Source: Oscillospiraceae bacterium (GTDB taxonomy: Bacteria; Bacillota; Clostridia; Oscillospirales; Oscillospiraceae). From it: DNA of 64,000 nt. Positions 41,997-51,381 of this stretch are shown piece by piece. The notes under the pieces were generated by a model. That model saw nothing but the letters and a program-made list of their open reading frames with translations, made no database searches and was not told the DNA's origin. Position 1 is the first letter of the stretch, and each line of letters begins with the position of its first letter. Position numbers and translations under genes: made by a program. The stretch spans positions 124,001-188,000 of the forward strand of contig CAJTFN010000007.1 of NCBI GenBank assembly GCA_910575815.1, read 5' to 3'.

Positions 41997-42562
41997 AGAA
42001 AAAATGGTACGACTATCTGTGGATTCTCTCCCTCACCTATCTGATTCTGGGCTTTTTTAACATCCTCTTTGCCTGGCTAGGCCTTCTGTGCTTCTTCATT
42101 CCCCTGCTCATCTCCGCCATCGGCGGCAGCAAGGCCTACTGTAACCGTTACTGCGGCAGAGGACAGCTTCTGGGCCTGCTCGGCAAGCGGTTCTCCCGGA
42201 AGCGGGATATTCCCAAATGGATGAAGCACAAGGCCTTTCGCTACGGATTCCTGGCCTTCTTCTTCACTATGTTCTTCCTCATGCTGTGGAACACCTACCT
42301 GGTCTTCGCCGGCGCCCGGGAGCTTGGGCAGGTAGTCACGCTGCTGTGGACCTTCAAGCTCCCCTGGCACTGGGCTTACCACGGCACCCTCTTTCACCCC
42401 GGCGTGGCCCAATTCGCCTTTGGCTTTTACAGCGTCATGCTGACCTCCACCGTGCTGGGGCTGATTACCATGCTGCTCTTCAAGCCCCGTAGTTGGTGCG
42501 TCTACTGCCCTATGGGCACCATGACCCAGCTAATCTGCCGGGCTCGAAACGGCAAGCCCTGA
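41993..42562 (+). CDS. NapH/NosR-like membrane iron-sulfur protein
   Basis: The 189-aa protein has four membrane helices and two short cysteine motifs, YCNRYCGRGQLLG (about 45-57) and SWCVYCPMGTMTQ (about 168-180), which resemble the CxxxCP motifs of NapH and NosR membrane domains. Unlike NapH it has no C-terminal ferredoxin domain; the small ferredoxin upstream may supply it. Probable role: electron transfer across the membrane. Confidence 0.75.
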   Translation: MKKKWYDYLWILSLTYLILGFFNILFAWLGLLCFFIPLLISAIGGSKAYCNRYCGRGQLLGLLGKRFSRKRDIPKWMKHKAFRYGFLAFFFTMFFLMLWNTYLVFAGARELGQVVTLLWTFKLPWHWAYHGTLFHPGVAQFAFGFYSVMLTSTVLGLITMLLFKPRSWCVYCPMGTMTQLICRARNGKP

Positions 42563-42673
42563 CCATCCCTTCCTTCCATTGCGTTTTCTCCCTCTAAGCC
42601 CCGACGGAGAAACAATCGCAAACGCGCAATACCCGCGGCAGAAAATCTTGCCGCAGAAAGGTGGATTCTTGAA

Positions 42674-44368
42674 ATGAAAATCGTCATTGTAGGCGGTGTG
42701 GCGGGAGGCGCCACTGCAGCGGCACGGATTCGCCGTCTGGACGAGACGGCGGAAATCGTGGTCTTCGAGCGCTCCGGGTACGTCTCCTACGCCAACTGCG
42801 GCCTCCCCTATTACATCGGCGGTGTGATTCAATCGGCGGCGGAGCTGACCCTCCAGACGCCGGAGAGCTTCTGGAAACGCTTCCGGGTCGACATGCGGAT
42901 TCGGCACGAGGTAACCGCCATCCATCCGGACCAAAAGACCGTCTCCGTCCGGAATCTGGACACCGGAGAGAGCTTCCGGGAGTCCTATGACAAACTCCTC
43001 CTCTCCCCCGGAGCGAAGCCCACCCAGCCGGAGCTACCCGGCACGGGCCTGCCGCGCCTGTTCACCTTGCGGACCGTGGAAGACACCCTGACCATCCGGG
43101 ACTTTGTGGAACGGGAGCATCCCAAATCCGTGGTCCTGGCCGGCGGCGGCTTCATCAGCTTGGAGACGGCGGAGAACCTCCGGGAGCTGGGCATGCAGGT
43201 CACCATCGTGCAGCGGCCCAAGCAGGTAATGAATCCCTTCGACCCGGAGATGGCCTCCTTCCTCCACGCCAAACTGCGGGAGCGGGGTATCAAGCTCCGG
43301 CTGGGCCGCTCGGTGGAGGGCTTCCAGGAGGACGGGGAACAAGTCCGGGTCCTGCTGAAGGGCGAGGAGCCCCTGACGGCGGACATGGTGGTCCTGGCCA
43401 TCGGCGTCACGCCGGACACCCGGCTGGCCAAGGACGCCGGATTGGAGCTGGGCGTCAAGGGCAGCATCGTGGTCAACGACCGGATGGAGACCTCCCTCCC
43501 CGACATCTACGCCGTGGGCGACGCGGTGCAGGTAAAGCACTTTGTCACCGGGTCCAAAGCCCTGGTCTCCCTGGCCGGCCCCGCCAATAAGCAGGGGCGC
43601 ATCGCGGCGGAAAACCTCTGCGGCGGAGACAACCGCTTCACCGGCCCCCAGGGCTCCTCCGTCCTCAAGATCTTCGATCTCACCGCCGCCGCCACCGGCA
43701 TCAACGAGCGGACCGCCCGGGCCGCCGGTATTGACTGCGACAAAGTCTACCTCTCTCCAGCCAACCACGCCGGTTACTACCCCGGCGGAAGCCTTATGAC
43801 CATGAAAGTGCTGTTTGAGCGGAAGACTTACCGGCTTCTGGGCGCTCAAATCGTGGGCCGGGAAGGCGTTGACAAGCGCATTGACGTTCTGGCCACAGCC
43901 ATTCGGGCGGGCCTCACTGCCCTGAGCCTGACGGAGCTGGACCTGGCCTACGCGCCGCCCTACTCCTCCGCCAAGGACCCGGTGAACATGGCGGGCTTCC
44001 TGATTGAGAATCTCGCCAATGATCTGGTGCGGCAGTTCCACTGGGACGAGGCGGACGCCCTGCCCCGGGACGGCAGTGTCACCCTGCTGGATGTCCGAAC
44101 GCTCCAGGAGTATACCGGCGGCCACCTGGAGGGCTTCCTCCACATCCCCGTGGATGAACTCCGGCAGCGTCTGGGAGAGCTGCCCCAGGGAAAACCCGTC
44201 TATGTGGTCTGCCAGAGCGGTCTGCGGAGCTATCTTGCCTGCCGTATTCTATCTCAAAGCGGATTTGACTGCCGCCATCTTGCCGGAGGCTACCGTCTCT
44301 ATGAGAGCGCCGTCCGGGACCGGGCCGCTGCGGAGCAGGCGTTCCCCTGCGGAATGGACCGGACCTGA
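42674..44368 (+). CDS. CoA-disulfide reductase-like FAD enzyme with rhodanese domain
   Basis: The 564-aa protein opens with a Rossmann motif (VIVGGVAGGATAAAR) and has redox-active Cys42 in SYANCGLPYYIGG, the single-cysteine signature of CoA-disulfide reductases. An NAD(P)H-binding part is at about 150-180 and the dimerisation domain at about 330-445. The C-terminal rhodanese domain has Cys513 in VYVVCQSGLRS. Such fusions reduce CoA disulfide or persulfide and polysulfide. A hairpin GCGGCA/TGCCGC lies just before the ribosome binding site. Confidence 0.9.
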   Translation: MKIVIVGGVAGGATAAARIRRLDETAEIVVFERSGYVSYANCGLPYYIGGVIQSAAELTLQTPESFWKRFRVDMRIRHEVTAIHPDQKTVSVRNLDTGESFRESYDKLLLSPGAKPTQPELPGTGLPRLFTLRTVEDTLTIRDFVEREHPKSVVLAGGGFISLETAENLRELGMQVTIVQRPKQVMNPFDPEMASFLHAKLRERGIKLRLGRSVEGFQEDGEQVRVLLKGEEPLTADMVVLAIGVTPDTRLAKDAGLELGVKGSIVVNDRMETSLPDIYAVGDAVQVKHFVTGSKALVSLAGPANKQGRIAAENLCGGDNRFTGPQGSSVLKIFDLTAAATGINERTARAAGIDCDKVYLSPANHAGYYPGGSLMTMKVLFERKTYRLLGAQIVGREGVDKRIDVLATAIRAGLTALSLTELDLAYAPPYSSAKDPVNMAGFLIENLANDLVRQFHWDEADALPRDGSVTLLDVRTLQEYTGGHLEGFLHIPVDELRQRLGELPQGKPVYVVCQSGLRSYLACRILSQSGFDCRHLAGGYRLYESAVRDRAAAEQAFPCGMDRT

Positions 44369-44390
44369 GCCGTTCCCCTTTTGAGCACTC

Positions 44391-44439
44391 GAACAAACAG
44401 CCCGCCTGCCGCGAAACGTGGCAGGCGGGCTGTTTGTTC
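44391..44439. terminator. Strong bidirectional terminator
   Basis: Perfect 20-base arms (44391-44410 and 44420-44439) with a nine-base loop, between the convergent reductase and Crp/Fnr genes. The 75 bases between it and the Crp/Fnr stop hold nothing recognisable. Confidence 0.93.
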
Positions 44440-44516
44440 CTTCAATGGGCCATGGGCGCAGAAGGCGTTTTGAGCTCCCGGAGGAGAACCCAGGGCCATT
44501 GCTTTCCAGGCGAAGG

Positions 44517-45176
44517 CTAACCCTCGCAAAGTGTCCGTAATCCCTTCGGGTCGCTGAGCTCCACGCAGCCCCGGGACAATTTCACCAGGCCGCCGTCCTG
44601 AAAATAGCGGAGCATCCGGGTCACCACCTCCCGGGCGGAGCCAAGGTGATTGGCGATCCGCTCGTGAGTGATGGACAGCGTATCCGTCCCCTCCAAGGCG
44701 CTCTCCCGCAGCAGAAAGTCCGCCAGACGCCGGTCAAAGCTCTTCCACATGATCTGCTCCATCAGCCACATGACCTCGGAAAACCGGCTGCTCATCAGGG
44801 CGTTGGTGTAATTGGCCACAGCGGCGGACTCCTCGCTCAACGCCTGATAGAGGTCCGAGGGAATCACCCACACCCGGGTCTCCTTCTCCGCCTCCACCGA
44901 GACGTCAAACTGGACGTTCCGCATCACGCAGGACGCGGAAAACAGGCAGGCATCCATCTCTATCAGGCGGTAGATTGTGATCTCCCGGCCCTCGTCCGAG
45001 AGGATGTAGGCCCGCAGCTGCCCCGACCGGACCAGCAGAAGCCCGGTACAATCCAGGCTTCCCCGGTGAATCACCGTGCCCTTCGGAATGTTTCTCTCCT
45101 GTACCGCGGCGGAAAGCCGCCGCTGCTGGCTGGGCGTCAGCACGTCCCAGACCGGAAAGCAGCTCGTAAATTCCAT
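44517..45176 (-). CDS. Crp/Fnr-family transcriptional regulator
   Basis: The 219-aa protein has an N-terminal cyclic-nucleotide-binding-like barrel (about 15-125) and a C-terminal winged helix (SITHERIANHLGSAREVVTRML, core IANHLGSAREVVTRML). There is no N-terminal Cys cluster as in FNR, though single cysteines at about 43, 77 and 83 could sense redox. Being convergent with the reductase operon, it is a good candidate activator of it. It lies 68 bases after the GntR gene and may be co-transcribed with it. Confidence 0.9.
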   Translation of the reverse strand: MEFTSCFPVWDVLTPSQQRRLSAAVQERNIPKGTVIHRGSLDCTGLLLVRSGQLRAYILSDEGREITIYRLIEMDACLFSASCVMRNVQFDVSVEAEKETRVWVIPSDLYQALSEESAAVANYTNALMSSRFSEVMWLMEQIMWKSFDRRLADFLLRESALEGTDTLSITHERIANHLGSAREVVTRMLRYFQDGGLVKLSRGCVELSDPKGLRTLCEG

Positions 45177-45244
45177 CGCCTTTCCCCCTCTCTCAACGGC
45201 TCAGCGTTCCCGCCTCTCAACGCCTCCCCGGCGGAGCGGACCCG

Positions 45245-45982
45245 TCACCACTCAAACCGGGTAACCACGGACATCACCATATTTTCAGGGTGGACAAACA
45301 CCTCGCCCACGCCGACGGGCTGGTCCCCTACGTCGTACAAAACCTCCTCCCAGCACAAAAGAGAGGTCCCCCCGGGAATTCCCAGCTGCCCACAGGCCTC
45401 GTCATCCACTTTGATCTTGCTGCGCATGGAGCAGTAGTCGATGTCCTCCCGCATATACCCCTTGCTGAGCTGGGGCAGACTTTGAATCGGCAAATCCTCC
45501 TCCAGAGGCTTGATGAAAGCCCCCCGGTCCAGATAGTAGCGGCAATAGAGGCGTTTCAGCCCGTCAGCCACGTAAATCCACCAGGTATGCATCGCCTGGG
45601 CCTCTTGGAAGAACTCCTGAAAGAGCTCGTTTCCACGGTCCAGGTAGTTCCATTTTACGTCCACCCTCACGTCCTGATAATGCTTGCAGAGCATTTGACC
45701 AAAATCACTGTACTGGTCAATCCGGTTTTCCAGCCGCAGCACCGAGGGATGGGCAAAGGTTCCCCGGCCGTGAATGGACGTGGTGACCCGGTCCAGCATC
45801 AAATACTTCAGCGCCTCCCGGATGGTGGCCCGGCTGACCCCAAGCTCCTTGGCCAGGTCCTCCTCCGAGGGAAGCTTGTTTCGATTTGGCTTCATTTCCA
45901 TAATGGTCTGGCGCAGGACGTCATATACCTGCTGAGACAAGGACTTTTCCTTCACCAGTCTCTTTCCGATCTGCTCTCTCAT
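45245..45982 (-). CDS. GntR/HutC (UTRA) regulator, probable master of the 45-63 kb regulon
   Basis: The 245-aa protein has an N-terminal GntR winged helix (SQQVYDVLRQTIMEM, LPSEEDLAKELGVSRATIREAL, GRGTFA; about 10-75) and a C-terminal effector domain (about 90-245) that resembles UTRA, ending GDQPVGVGEVFVHPENMVMSV. ATG at 45982 follows AGGAGAGG; a frame extending upstream lacks a site. It is divergent from the enamidase-like gene, whose promoter carries a motif repeated at four other promoters to the right. The effector is presumably the imported compound or an intermediate. Confidence 0.88.
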   Translation of the reverse strand: MREQIGKRLVKEKSLSQQVYDVLRQTIMEMKPNRNKLPSEEDLAKELGVSRATIREALKYLMLDRVTTSIHGRGTFAHPSVLRLENRIDQYSDFGQMLCKHYQDVRVDVKWNYLDRGNELFQEFFQEAQAMHTWWIYVADGLKRLYCRYYLDRGAFIKPLEEDLPIQSLPQLSKGYMREDIDYCSMRSKIKVDDEACGQLGIPGGTSLLCWEEVLYDVGDQPVGVGEVFVHPENMVMSVVTRFEW

Positions 45983-46162
45983 AAAACCTCTCCTACGTCT
46001 GCGTATTTTCGGTCTCTCCATCCTTTCCAGGCGGCGCCCGCCTGGGGCTCAAGGACGCGCCTTGCCGTCCGCCAAGAACAGGAGGTCCTGTTGATCCTTT
46101 TTTGTCATTCTATCACACTCCACCGCCTTTTGGTAGTTTCTTTTTTCCCGACAAAGAAAAGC

Positions 46163-46216
46163 TTGTGTTTTTCCCACAGCCGTGCTATACTTTTTACAGT
46201 CTATCGTATAACGTAT
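46163..46216 (+). promoter_or_regulatory. Promoter and regulon operator, site 1
   Basis: TTGTGT (46163-46168), 17 bases, TATACT (46186-46191). The motif GTATAACGTAT (46206-46216) starts about 8 bases after the expected transcription start and matches GTACGACGTAC at 8 of 11 positions. Confidence 0.7.
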
Positions 46217-46246
46217 AACTAATTTTATTGAAATGGGGGACTGACA

Positions 46247-47521
46247 ATGAGCAGCATCGTACTCAAAAACATTGACAAGATCGTCAGCGGCGACATCGAC
46301 AAAGGCATCCTCCCCGGCGACACCATTGTGGTTCGGGACGGGCTCATCGCCCAGGTGGGCTATGAAAAAGACGTGAATACCTCCGGAATCGAAACGGTGG
46401 TGGATGTGGACGGTCAGATCGTGTGCCCCGGCTTCATCGACTGCCATATTCACAACACCCTGGACGATTACGCCCCTCAGCGCGGTGCGGTAGGCTGCTA
46501 CTCCGACGCTCTTTACTCCGGAACCACCTCCATGGTCTCCGAGGGGGAGCAGGGCCCCGGCTGGCCCCGGTTCTACGACGACCCCATCGGCTGTAAGGCT
46601 GCGGCTATTCTCTCCAAGCGGGTCTTTGACCGCTTCCGTCCCGGCGGCGCTCTGAAGTTCCATGGCGGCGCCCTGGTATTGGTCCACGGTCTCACCGAGC
46701 AGGATTTCAAGGAGATGCACGATGCCGGCGTATGGCTCATCGCCGAAATCGGTGGCGGTGGCCTGTCCGATCCCGCAGAGGTCGCTCCCATGCTGGAGTG
46801 GGCCAGAAAGTATGACTTCTTCTTCTCCGTCCATCTGGCGCCTCCCTCCATCCCCGGCTCCTCCTGGGTCACCTCCGAGGAAATTTTGAAGCTCCGTCCC
46901 AACAAGGTCGCCCACACCAACGGCGGCTCCACCGGTGTGGAGTTCTCCCACATTCAGCGGCTGATGGACGAGTGCGACATTCCCTTGGAGCTGGTGGTGA
47001 ACGGAAACTTCGTGAACTTTAACAAGATGCTACGGCACATGGATCAGAAGAACCAGCTCCACCGTCTGGTGATGGGCAGCGACTCCCCCACCGGTCAGGC
47101 CTCTATGCCTGGCGCGATGAACCGCTGCATCGTCAAGGCCTCTTCTCTGAACGGCATCCCCGCTGAGAAGTGCATCGCCATGGCCACCGGCAACACCGCC
47201 GATCTCTATCAGCTGAACACCGGCAAAATCGAAGTGGGCCGGGAGGCGGACCTCCAGGTTATCGACTGCCCCCCCGGCTCCTGCGGAAAGGATGCCCTGA
47301 AGGCCATCGAGGAGGGCGACCCCTTTGGCAACTCCATGGTCATTGTAGACGGCCGCATCATCGCCTACCGGGGCAAGGACTCCCGTCCCACCGCCCGGAC
47401 CTGCAAAATCCAGGGCAGCCCGGTCTTTGTCTCCGGCATTACGGAGCACCTCTTCTTCCCGCCCCAGACCGGCCGGCACTATGAGGGCTACAGCGCGCAA
47501 ACCCTCTTTCAACGTTCCTAA
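46247..47521 (+). CDS. Enamidase-like amidohydrolase
   Basis: The 424-aa amidohydrolase closely resembles, from memory, enamidase of Eubacterium barkeri, which opens the ring of 6-oxo-tetrahydronicotinate: KNIDKIVSGDI at the N-terminus, DDYAPQRG, KFHGGALVLVHGLTEQDF (in part), SIPGSS and NGGSTG. Metal ligands seen are His67 and His69 in CHIHN, the Glu in AEIGGGG, AHTNGG and MGSDSPTG. No other nicotinate-fermentation genes are present, so another cyclic amide or enamide is likely. GGGGGA precedes ATG at 46247. Confidence 0.82.
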   Translation: MSSIVLKNIDKIVSGDIDKGILPGDTIVVRDGLIAQVGYEKDVNTSGIETVVDVDGQIVCPGFIDCHIHNTLDDYAPQRGAVGCYSDALYSGTTSMVSEGEQGPGWPRFYDDPIGCKAAAILSKRVFDRFRPGGALKFHGGALVLVHGLTEQDFKEMHDAGVWLIAEIGGGGLSDPAEVAPMLEWARKYDFFFSVHLAPPSIPGSSWVTSEEILKLRPNKVAHTNGGSTGVEFSHIQRLMDECDIPLELVVNGNFVNFNKMLRHMDQKNQLHRLVMGSDSPTGQASMPGAMNRCIVKASSLNGIPAEKCIAMATGNTADLYQLNTGKIEVGREADLQVIDCPPGSCGKDALKAIEEGDPFGNSMVIVDGRIIAYRGKDSRPTARTCKIQGSPVFVSGITEHLFFPPQTGRHYEGYSAQTLFQRS

Positions 47522-47696
47522 AAACGTGGTATCCTAGAAAGAACGGAACGCGGAGGGGTGCCTCCCAACTGCCGGATGAACGACAGCGCCGGGCATTGGA
47601 GGGCACCCGTTCCCCTCCAGTCTTCCCCCACGTTCCCAATTCATCCGGTTCCCCCATGCACCCAGCGGGAACCAGCACAACGAGGAGGCTCACAAG

Positions 47697-48440
47697 ATGA
47701 TTCATCCTTACCGCGATCTCAGCTGGAAGGCTCACAACGCCATCCCCAAGGACAACGCCTATGCCCTGCTTCCCATCTCCTCCATCGAACAGCACGGCCC
47801 CCACATGCCCGTTGGCACCGACGACTTCATTCTGGAGTACGTCCTCCGCCGGCTCACCGGCGACCCGGCGGTCCAGCCCGAGATCTATGCCCTGCCGGTG
47901 ATTCACTATGGCCTCAGCCCGGAGCACATGGACTTCCCCGGCACCATCACCCTCTCCTCCCAAACTCTCTCCGCTATGATCGGGGATATTCTCTCCTCCC
48001 TGCGCCAGCACGGCTGGCAAAGAATGGTCCTCCTCAACAGCCACGGCGGAAATAAGCCCTTCCTCCATGGGCTGGCCCAGGAGTGGCGGCGGCGCTTCGG
48101 CCTGACGGTCTATGTGATGGACACCTGCAATTCCCTCTACGACCGCTACGCCGCCGGCGTCATGGAAACGCCGCCGGCTTTGGAGGTTCACGCCGGAGAG
48201 GACGAAACCTCCCAGCTTCTCTGCGCGTACCCGGACACCGTCCACATGGAGGAGCTGGAGGCCGGCTTCGGAAAGTCCGTTGGGCATCTGCCGGGGCAAA
48301 AAGACTCTTGGTTCACCGCCGAGGTGGATCCCTCCGGCATCATCGGCGCCGCCCATCTGGCCACCCGGGAAAAAGGCGAGGAGCTAACCTCTCTGGTTTG
48401 CCGCAGCGTGGTTGAGCAGCTAAACGCCATGGAGGCGTGA
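47697..48440 (+). CDS. Creatininase-family amidohydrolase
   Basis: The 247-aa protein has the family's metal and catalytic motifs: SIEQHGPHMPVGTDD (about 27-41), GLSPEHMDFPGT, LLNSHGGNKP and EVHAGEDETS. Members hydrolyse cyclic or linear amides (creatinine, formamidopyrimidines such as in riboflavin and F420 synthesis, 3-oxo-lactam-type rings). It follows the enamidase-like gene by 175 bases that can fold into a hairpin around GGAACG/CGTTCC; both probably act on the same ring-derived compound. Confidence 0.87.
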   Translation: MIHPYRDLSWKAHNAIPKDNAYALLPISSIEQHGPHMPVGTDDFILEYVLRRLTGDPAVQPEIYALPVIHYGLSPEHMDFPGTITLSSQTLSAMIGDILSSLRQHGWQRMVLLNSHGGNKPFLHGLAQEWRRRFGLTVYVMDTCNSLYDRYAAGVMETPPALEVHAGEDETSQLLCAYPDTVHMEELEAGFGKSVGHLPGQKDSWFTAEVDPSGIIGAAHLATREKGEELTSLVCRSVVEQLNAMEA

Positions 48441-48460
48441 GCCCTGTAATTTTCAAAACA

Positions 48461-48493
48461 GCGGGAGTATCCGAGTTCTTCGGATACTCCCGC
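48461..48493. terminator. Bidirectional terminator
   Basis: Perfect 14-base arms (GCGGGAGTATCCGA) with a five-base loop between the convergent creatininase-family and ATPase genes; flanks are A-rich on one side and T-rich on the other. Confidence 0.88.
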
Positions 48494-48523
48494 TTTGTTC
48501 CGCCACAGAATGTAGACCCACAT

Positions 48524-49588
48524 TCAGACCCGAAGGCCGTTTCGGTCAAAGACAGAGCATTTGGAGAAGGTAAACCGGAGGTTAATCCGGCTTCCCACCT
48601 CCAGATAGAGGCTCTGGGGCATACGGCAGCAGTTTTGCCGCTGACCGGTGAAGAAGTAGATCAAAGTTTCCGCTCCCAGATTCTCCACCAGGGAGACCTC
48701 CACAGGCATGGTAAAGCCCTCTTCTTCCTCCGGGGCAAGCTCCAGGTTTTCCGGACGCACGCCCAGGGCGTACGTACCGTCCTCCAATCCCCGTTTCTCC
48801 TCCGGGGCCCACTCCCGGTCCACGGGTCTGCCGGCAATTGTCCAGTTCCCTCCGGCGACGGTCATGTCGAAGAAATTGATGGAGGGTGTCCCCAGGAACC
48901 CGGCCACGAACTGGTTCACCGGGCGGTCGTAGAGCTCCATAGGGGTACCGATCTGCTGAATGCGGCCCTCGTTCAAAATGGCGATCCGGTCCCCCAGGGT
49001 CATGGCCTCCTCCTGGTCGTGGGTGACGATGACCGTGGTAATGCCCAGCTTCCGCTGGAGCTCCTTGATCTCCACCCGGACCTGCCGCCGGAGCTTCGCG
49101 TCCAAATTGGACAGGGGCTCATCCAGCAGCATCAGCTTCGCCCGGATGGCCACCACCCGGGCGATGGCCACCCGCTGCTGCTGACCGCCGGAGAGCTGGT
49201 TGGGATACCGGCCCGCATAGTCCAGCATATCCACCACCTTCAGCGCCTCTTCCACCCGGACCTTCCGCTCCGCCGCCGGCACCTTGTGCATCTTCAAGCC
49301 GAACTCCACGTTCTGCTGCACCGTCATGTGGGGGAAAAGGGCATAGTTCTGGAACACGACGCCGATGTTTCGCTTGTGGGCCTCGTAGTTCAAGATGCTC
49401 TCCCCGTCGATGCGGACGTCACCTCCGTTGGCCTCGATAAACCCGGCCACAATCCGGAGGATCGTAGTCTTTCCGGAGCCACTGGGGCCCAGAAGAGCCA
49501 CCATCTCCCCGTTGTTTACGGTGATGTTGGTGTCCTTCAACACCTGATTGGCCTTATAGGCTTTCGATAAATTGATAATTTCCAGCAT
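48524..49588 (-). CDS. PotA-type ABC transporter ATP-binding protein
   Basis: The 354-aa ATPase has Walker A GPSGSGKTT, signature LSGGQQQR, Walker B LMLLDEPLSNLD and switch VTHDQEEAM, with a TOBE domain at about 265-340. ATG at 49588 has GGGAGG upstream. It completes the second importer of the window (binding protein, two permeases, ATPase), of the polyamine/opine/iron class. Confidence 0.92.
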   Translation of the reverse strand: MLEIINLSKAYKANQVLKDTNITVNNGEMVALLGPSGSGKTTILRIVAGFIEANGGDVRIDGESILNYEAHKRNIGVVFQNYALFPHMTVQQNVEFGLKMHKVPAAERKVRVEEALKVVDMLDYAGRYPNQLSGGQQQRVAIARVVAIRAKLMLLDEPLSNLDAKLRRQVRVEIKELQRKLGITTVIVTHDQEEAMTLGDRIAILNEGRIQQIGTPMELYDRPVNQFVAGFLGTPSINFFDMTVAGGNWTIAGRPVDREWAPEEKRGLEDGTYALGVRPENLELAPEEEEGFTMPVEVSLVENLGAETLIYFFTGQRQNCCRMPQSLYLEVGSRINLRFTFSKCSVFDRNGLRV

Positions 49589-49604
49589 ATCCGCGTCTTC
49601 CTCC

Positions 49605-50402
49605 CTAGAAGTATCTTGTCCAGTGCGCAAACTTCTCCGCCAGCACCGACACTACCAGCACGACCACAATGATGATGGTGGAATAAGCCAGCACCATAGG
49701 GTTCAGCCCCTCCGTTACCATGGAGGAATACACCCGCACCGGGAAGGTTGTCATATTACTCGCGCAGATGAAGAGGGTGATGACCAGCTCGGAAAACGAA
49801 ATCATAAAACCAAACATGGACGCCACAATGATGCCCGGCGCGATCTGAGGCAGCGTCACGTAAAAGAAGGCCTTCACCGGCGGCGCACCCAAACTGTGGG
49901 CCGCGTCCACCAGTCCGAAGTCAAACTCGCTGAGGCTGGCCCCCACTACCCGCATATAATAGGGCGTCGCCAACACCACGTGCGCCAATACCAACGTCCA
50001 AAAATTGCCCCGCCAGCCCAGCTTCGCCAGCCAGAGCATCAAGCCCACGCCAAGGGCGATGCCCGGCAGGAACAGCGGCGCGGAAAAGAGGGCCGACGCC
50101 TTCTTCGACACGCCCCGGCCACACCGGGTCAGGGCAAAGCAGGCGGGAATACAGATCACGTCCGCCACCAGCATGGTGCAGCCGGCGATTTTCAGGCTGT
50201 TCATCAGAGACCGGATGTGCTCTTTGTTCCGGAAGGCCTCCTTGTACCAGCGCAGGCTGAAGGACTCTGGGGGGAACTGAAAATACTTCGTGTTGCTGAA
50301 AGAAGCCCCTACCACCGCCAGCATCGGAGAGGCCAAAAACAGGAGAATGAGCAGCACCACGAGAGCCAGCAGAATTTTATAAAGCAGTTTTTTCTGTTTC
50401 AT
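49605..50402 (-). CDS. PotC-type ABC transporter permease
   Basis: The 265-aa permease has six membrane helices and the coupling loop DAAHSLGAPPVKAFFYVTLPQ (core DAAHSLGAPPVKAF). The start ATG at 50402 overlaps the upstream permease stop as ATGA. It forms the heterodimeric channel with that permease. Confidence 0.92.
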   Translation of the reverse strand: MKQKKLLYKILLALVVLLILLFLASPMLAVVGASFSNTKYFQFPPESFSLRWYKEAFRNKEHIRSLMNSLKIAGCTMLVADVICIPACFALTRCGRGVSKKASALFSAPLFLPGIALGVGLMLWLAKLGWRGNFWTLVLAHVVLATPYYMRVVGASLSEFDFGLVDAAHSLGAPPVKAFFYVTLPQIAPGIIVASMFGFMISFSELVITLFICASNMTTFPVRVYSSMVTEGLNPMVLAYSTIIIVVVLVVSVLAEKFAHWTRYF

Positions 50403-51265
50403 CCTGACACCGCCTTCTTTCGCCCGCCCACGCCGGGCAGAGTGTTTCCAAGGGCAAAGACCACCAGCACCAGGGCGATCAAAATCATCGCGATGGCGGA
50501 GGCGAACGGCCAGTTGTACAGCTCCATGGCCTGCTGGTAGATCGCCGTGCCAATCACCGAGATTTTTCCCCGGCCCAACAGCAGCGGCGTCGTGTAGGAA
50601 TTCAGGCAGCAGCCGAACACCAGCACAAAACCCGCGGCGACGCCCGTCTTACTCAAGGGCAGCGTAATCAGGAAAAAGCGCTGCACCCCATTGGCTCCCA
50701 GGTTGTCCGCCGCCTCCAGCACATTGTCCGGAATGGCCTGGATGGCGTTCATCACCGTCAAGATCATATAGGGCAGAAAGCCCTGGGTCAGTCCGATGAC
50801 CACGCCGGTGGTCGTGCCCAGAAACTCCACCGGTTCCTTAAGAATTCCCGCCCACATCAAGAAGTTGTTCACGGGCCCGTAGCTGGTCAACATGCCATAG
50901 AGCCCCAGGGTCTGGGTGATTACGCCGCTGACCAGAGGCAGGATGACCACCACCATCAAAACGGTCTTCCAGTAGCCCCGCGCCTTCGTAATGTAGTACG
51001 CCACCGGGTAGCCCAGCACCACGCAGATGCCGGCGGTCAGCAGGCTGAGCCAGAGGGTCCGTCCCACGACCCGGGGATAGTAGCTATCCTCAAAAAAGCG
51101 CAGGTACGAGGACACGGTATATGGGGTACTGGGCACTACCTGGCCGGAGGAACGGGTTAAAAAACTGTAGTAAAACAGAACAAAAAACGGTATGATAAAG
51201 AGAAGGACGAATACCAGCGTCAAGGGAATCAGCAAAGCGTTCGCCTTATTCACGCTTTTTTTCAT
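50399..51265 (-). CDS. PotB-type ABC transporter permease
   Basis: The 288-aa permease has six membrane helices and the coupling loop EAADNLGANGVQRFFLITLPL (core EAADNLGANGVQRF). ATG at 51265 has AGGAGGT upstream; longer frames to 51472 have no site and run into the hairpin region. It is separated from the binding-protein gene by 157 bases. Confidence 0.92.
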   Translation of the reverse strand: MKKSVNKANALLIPLTLVFVLLFIIPFFVLFYYSFLTRSSGQVVPSTPYTVSSYLRFFEDSYYPRVVGRTLWLSLLTAGICVVLGYPVAYYITKARGYWKTVLMVVVILPLVSGVITQTLGLYGMLTSYGPVNNFLMWAGILKEPVEFLGTTTGVVIGLTQGFLPYMILTVMNAIQAIPDNVLEAADNLGANGVQRFFLITLPLSKTGVAAGFVLVFGCCLNSYTTPLLLGRGKISVIGTAIYQQAMELYNWPFASAIAMILIALVLVVFALGNTLPGVGGRKKAVSG

Positions 51266-51381
51266 GGCTGCACACCTCCTAGGTCCTGCCCGGGGAACAC
51301 CGTCCCCCGGACGCTCTCCCCTTCCCAGCCTGGAAAGGCACCCTCCGGCATTTCGCGTTGCCGCCGCCACAGGGGGGAAAA

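Noticed and set aside
46247-48440. Nicotinate fermentation cluster
   Set aside because: Only the enamidase-like protein fits. The dehydrogenase, reductase and mutase genes that define the pathway are absent.
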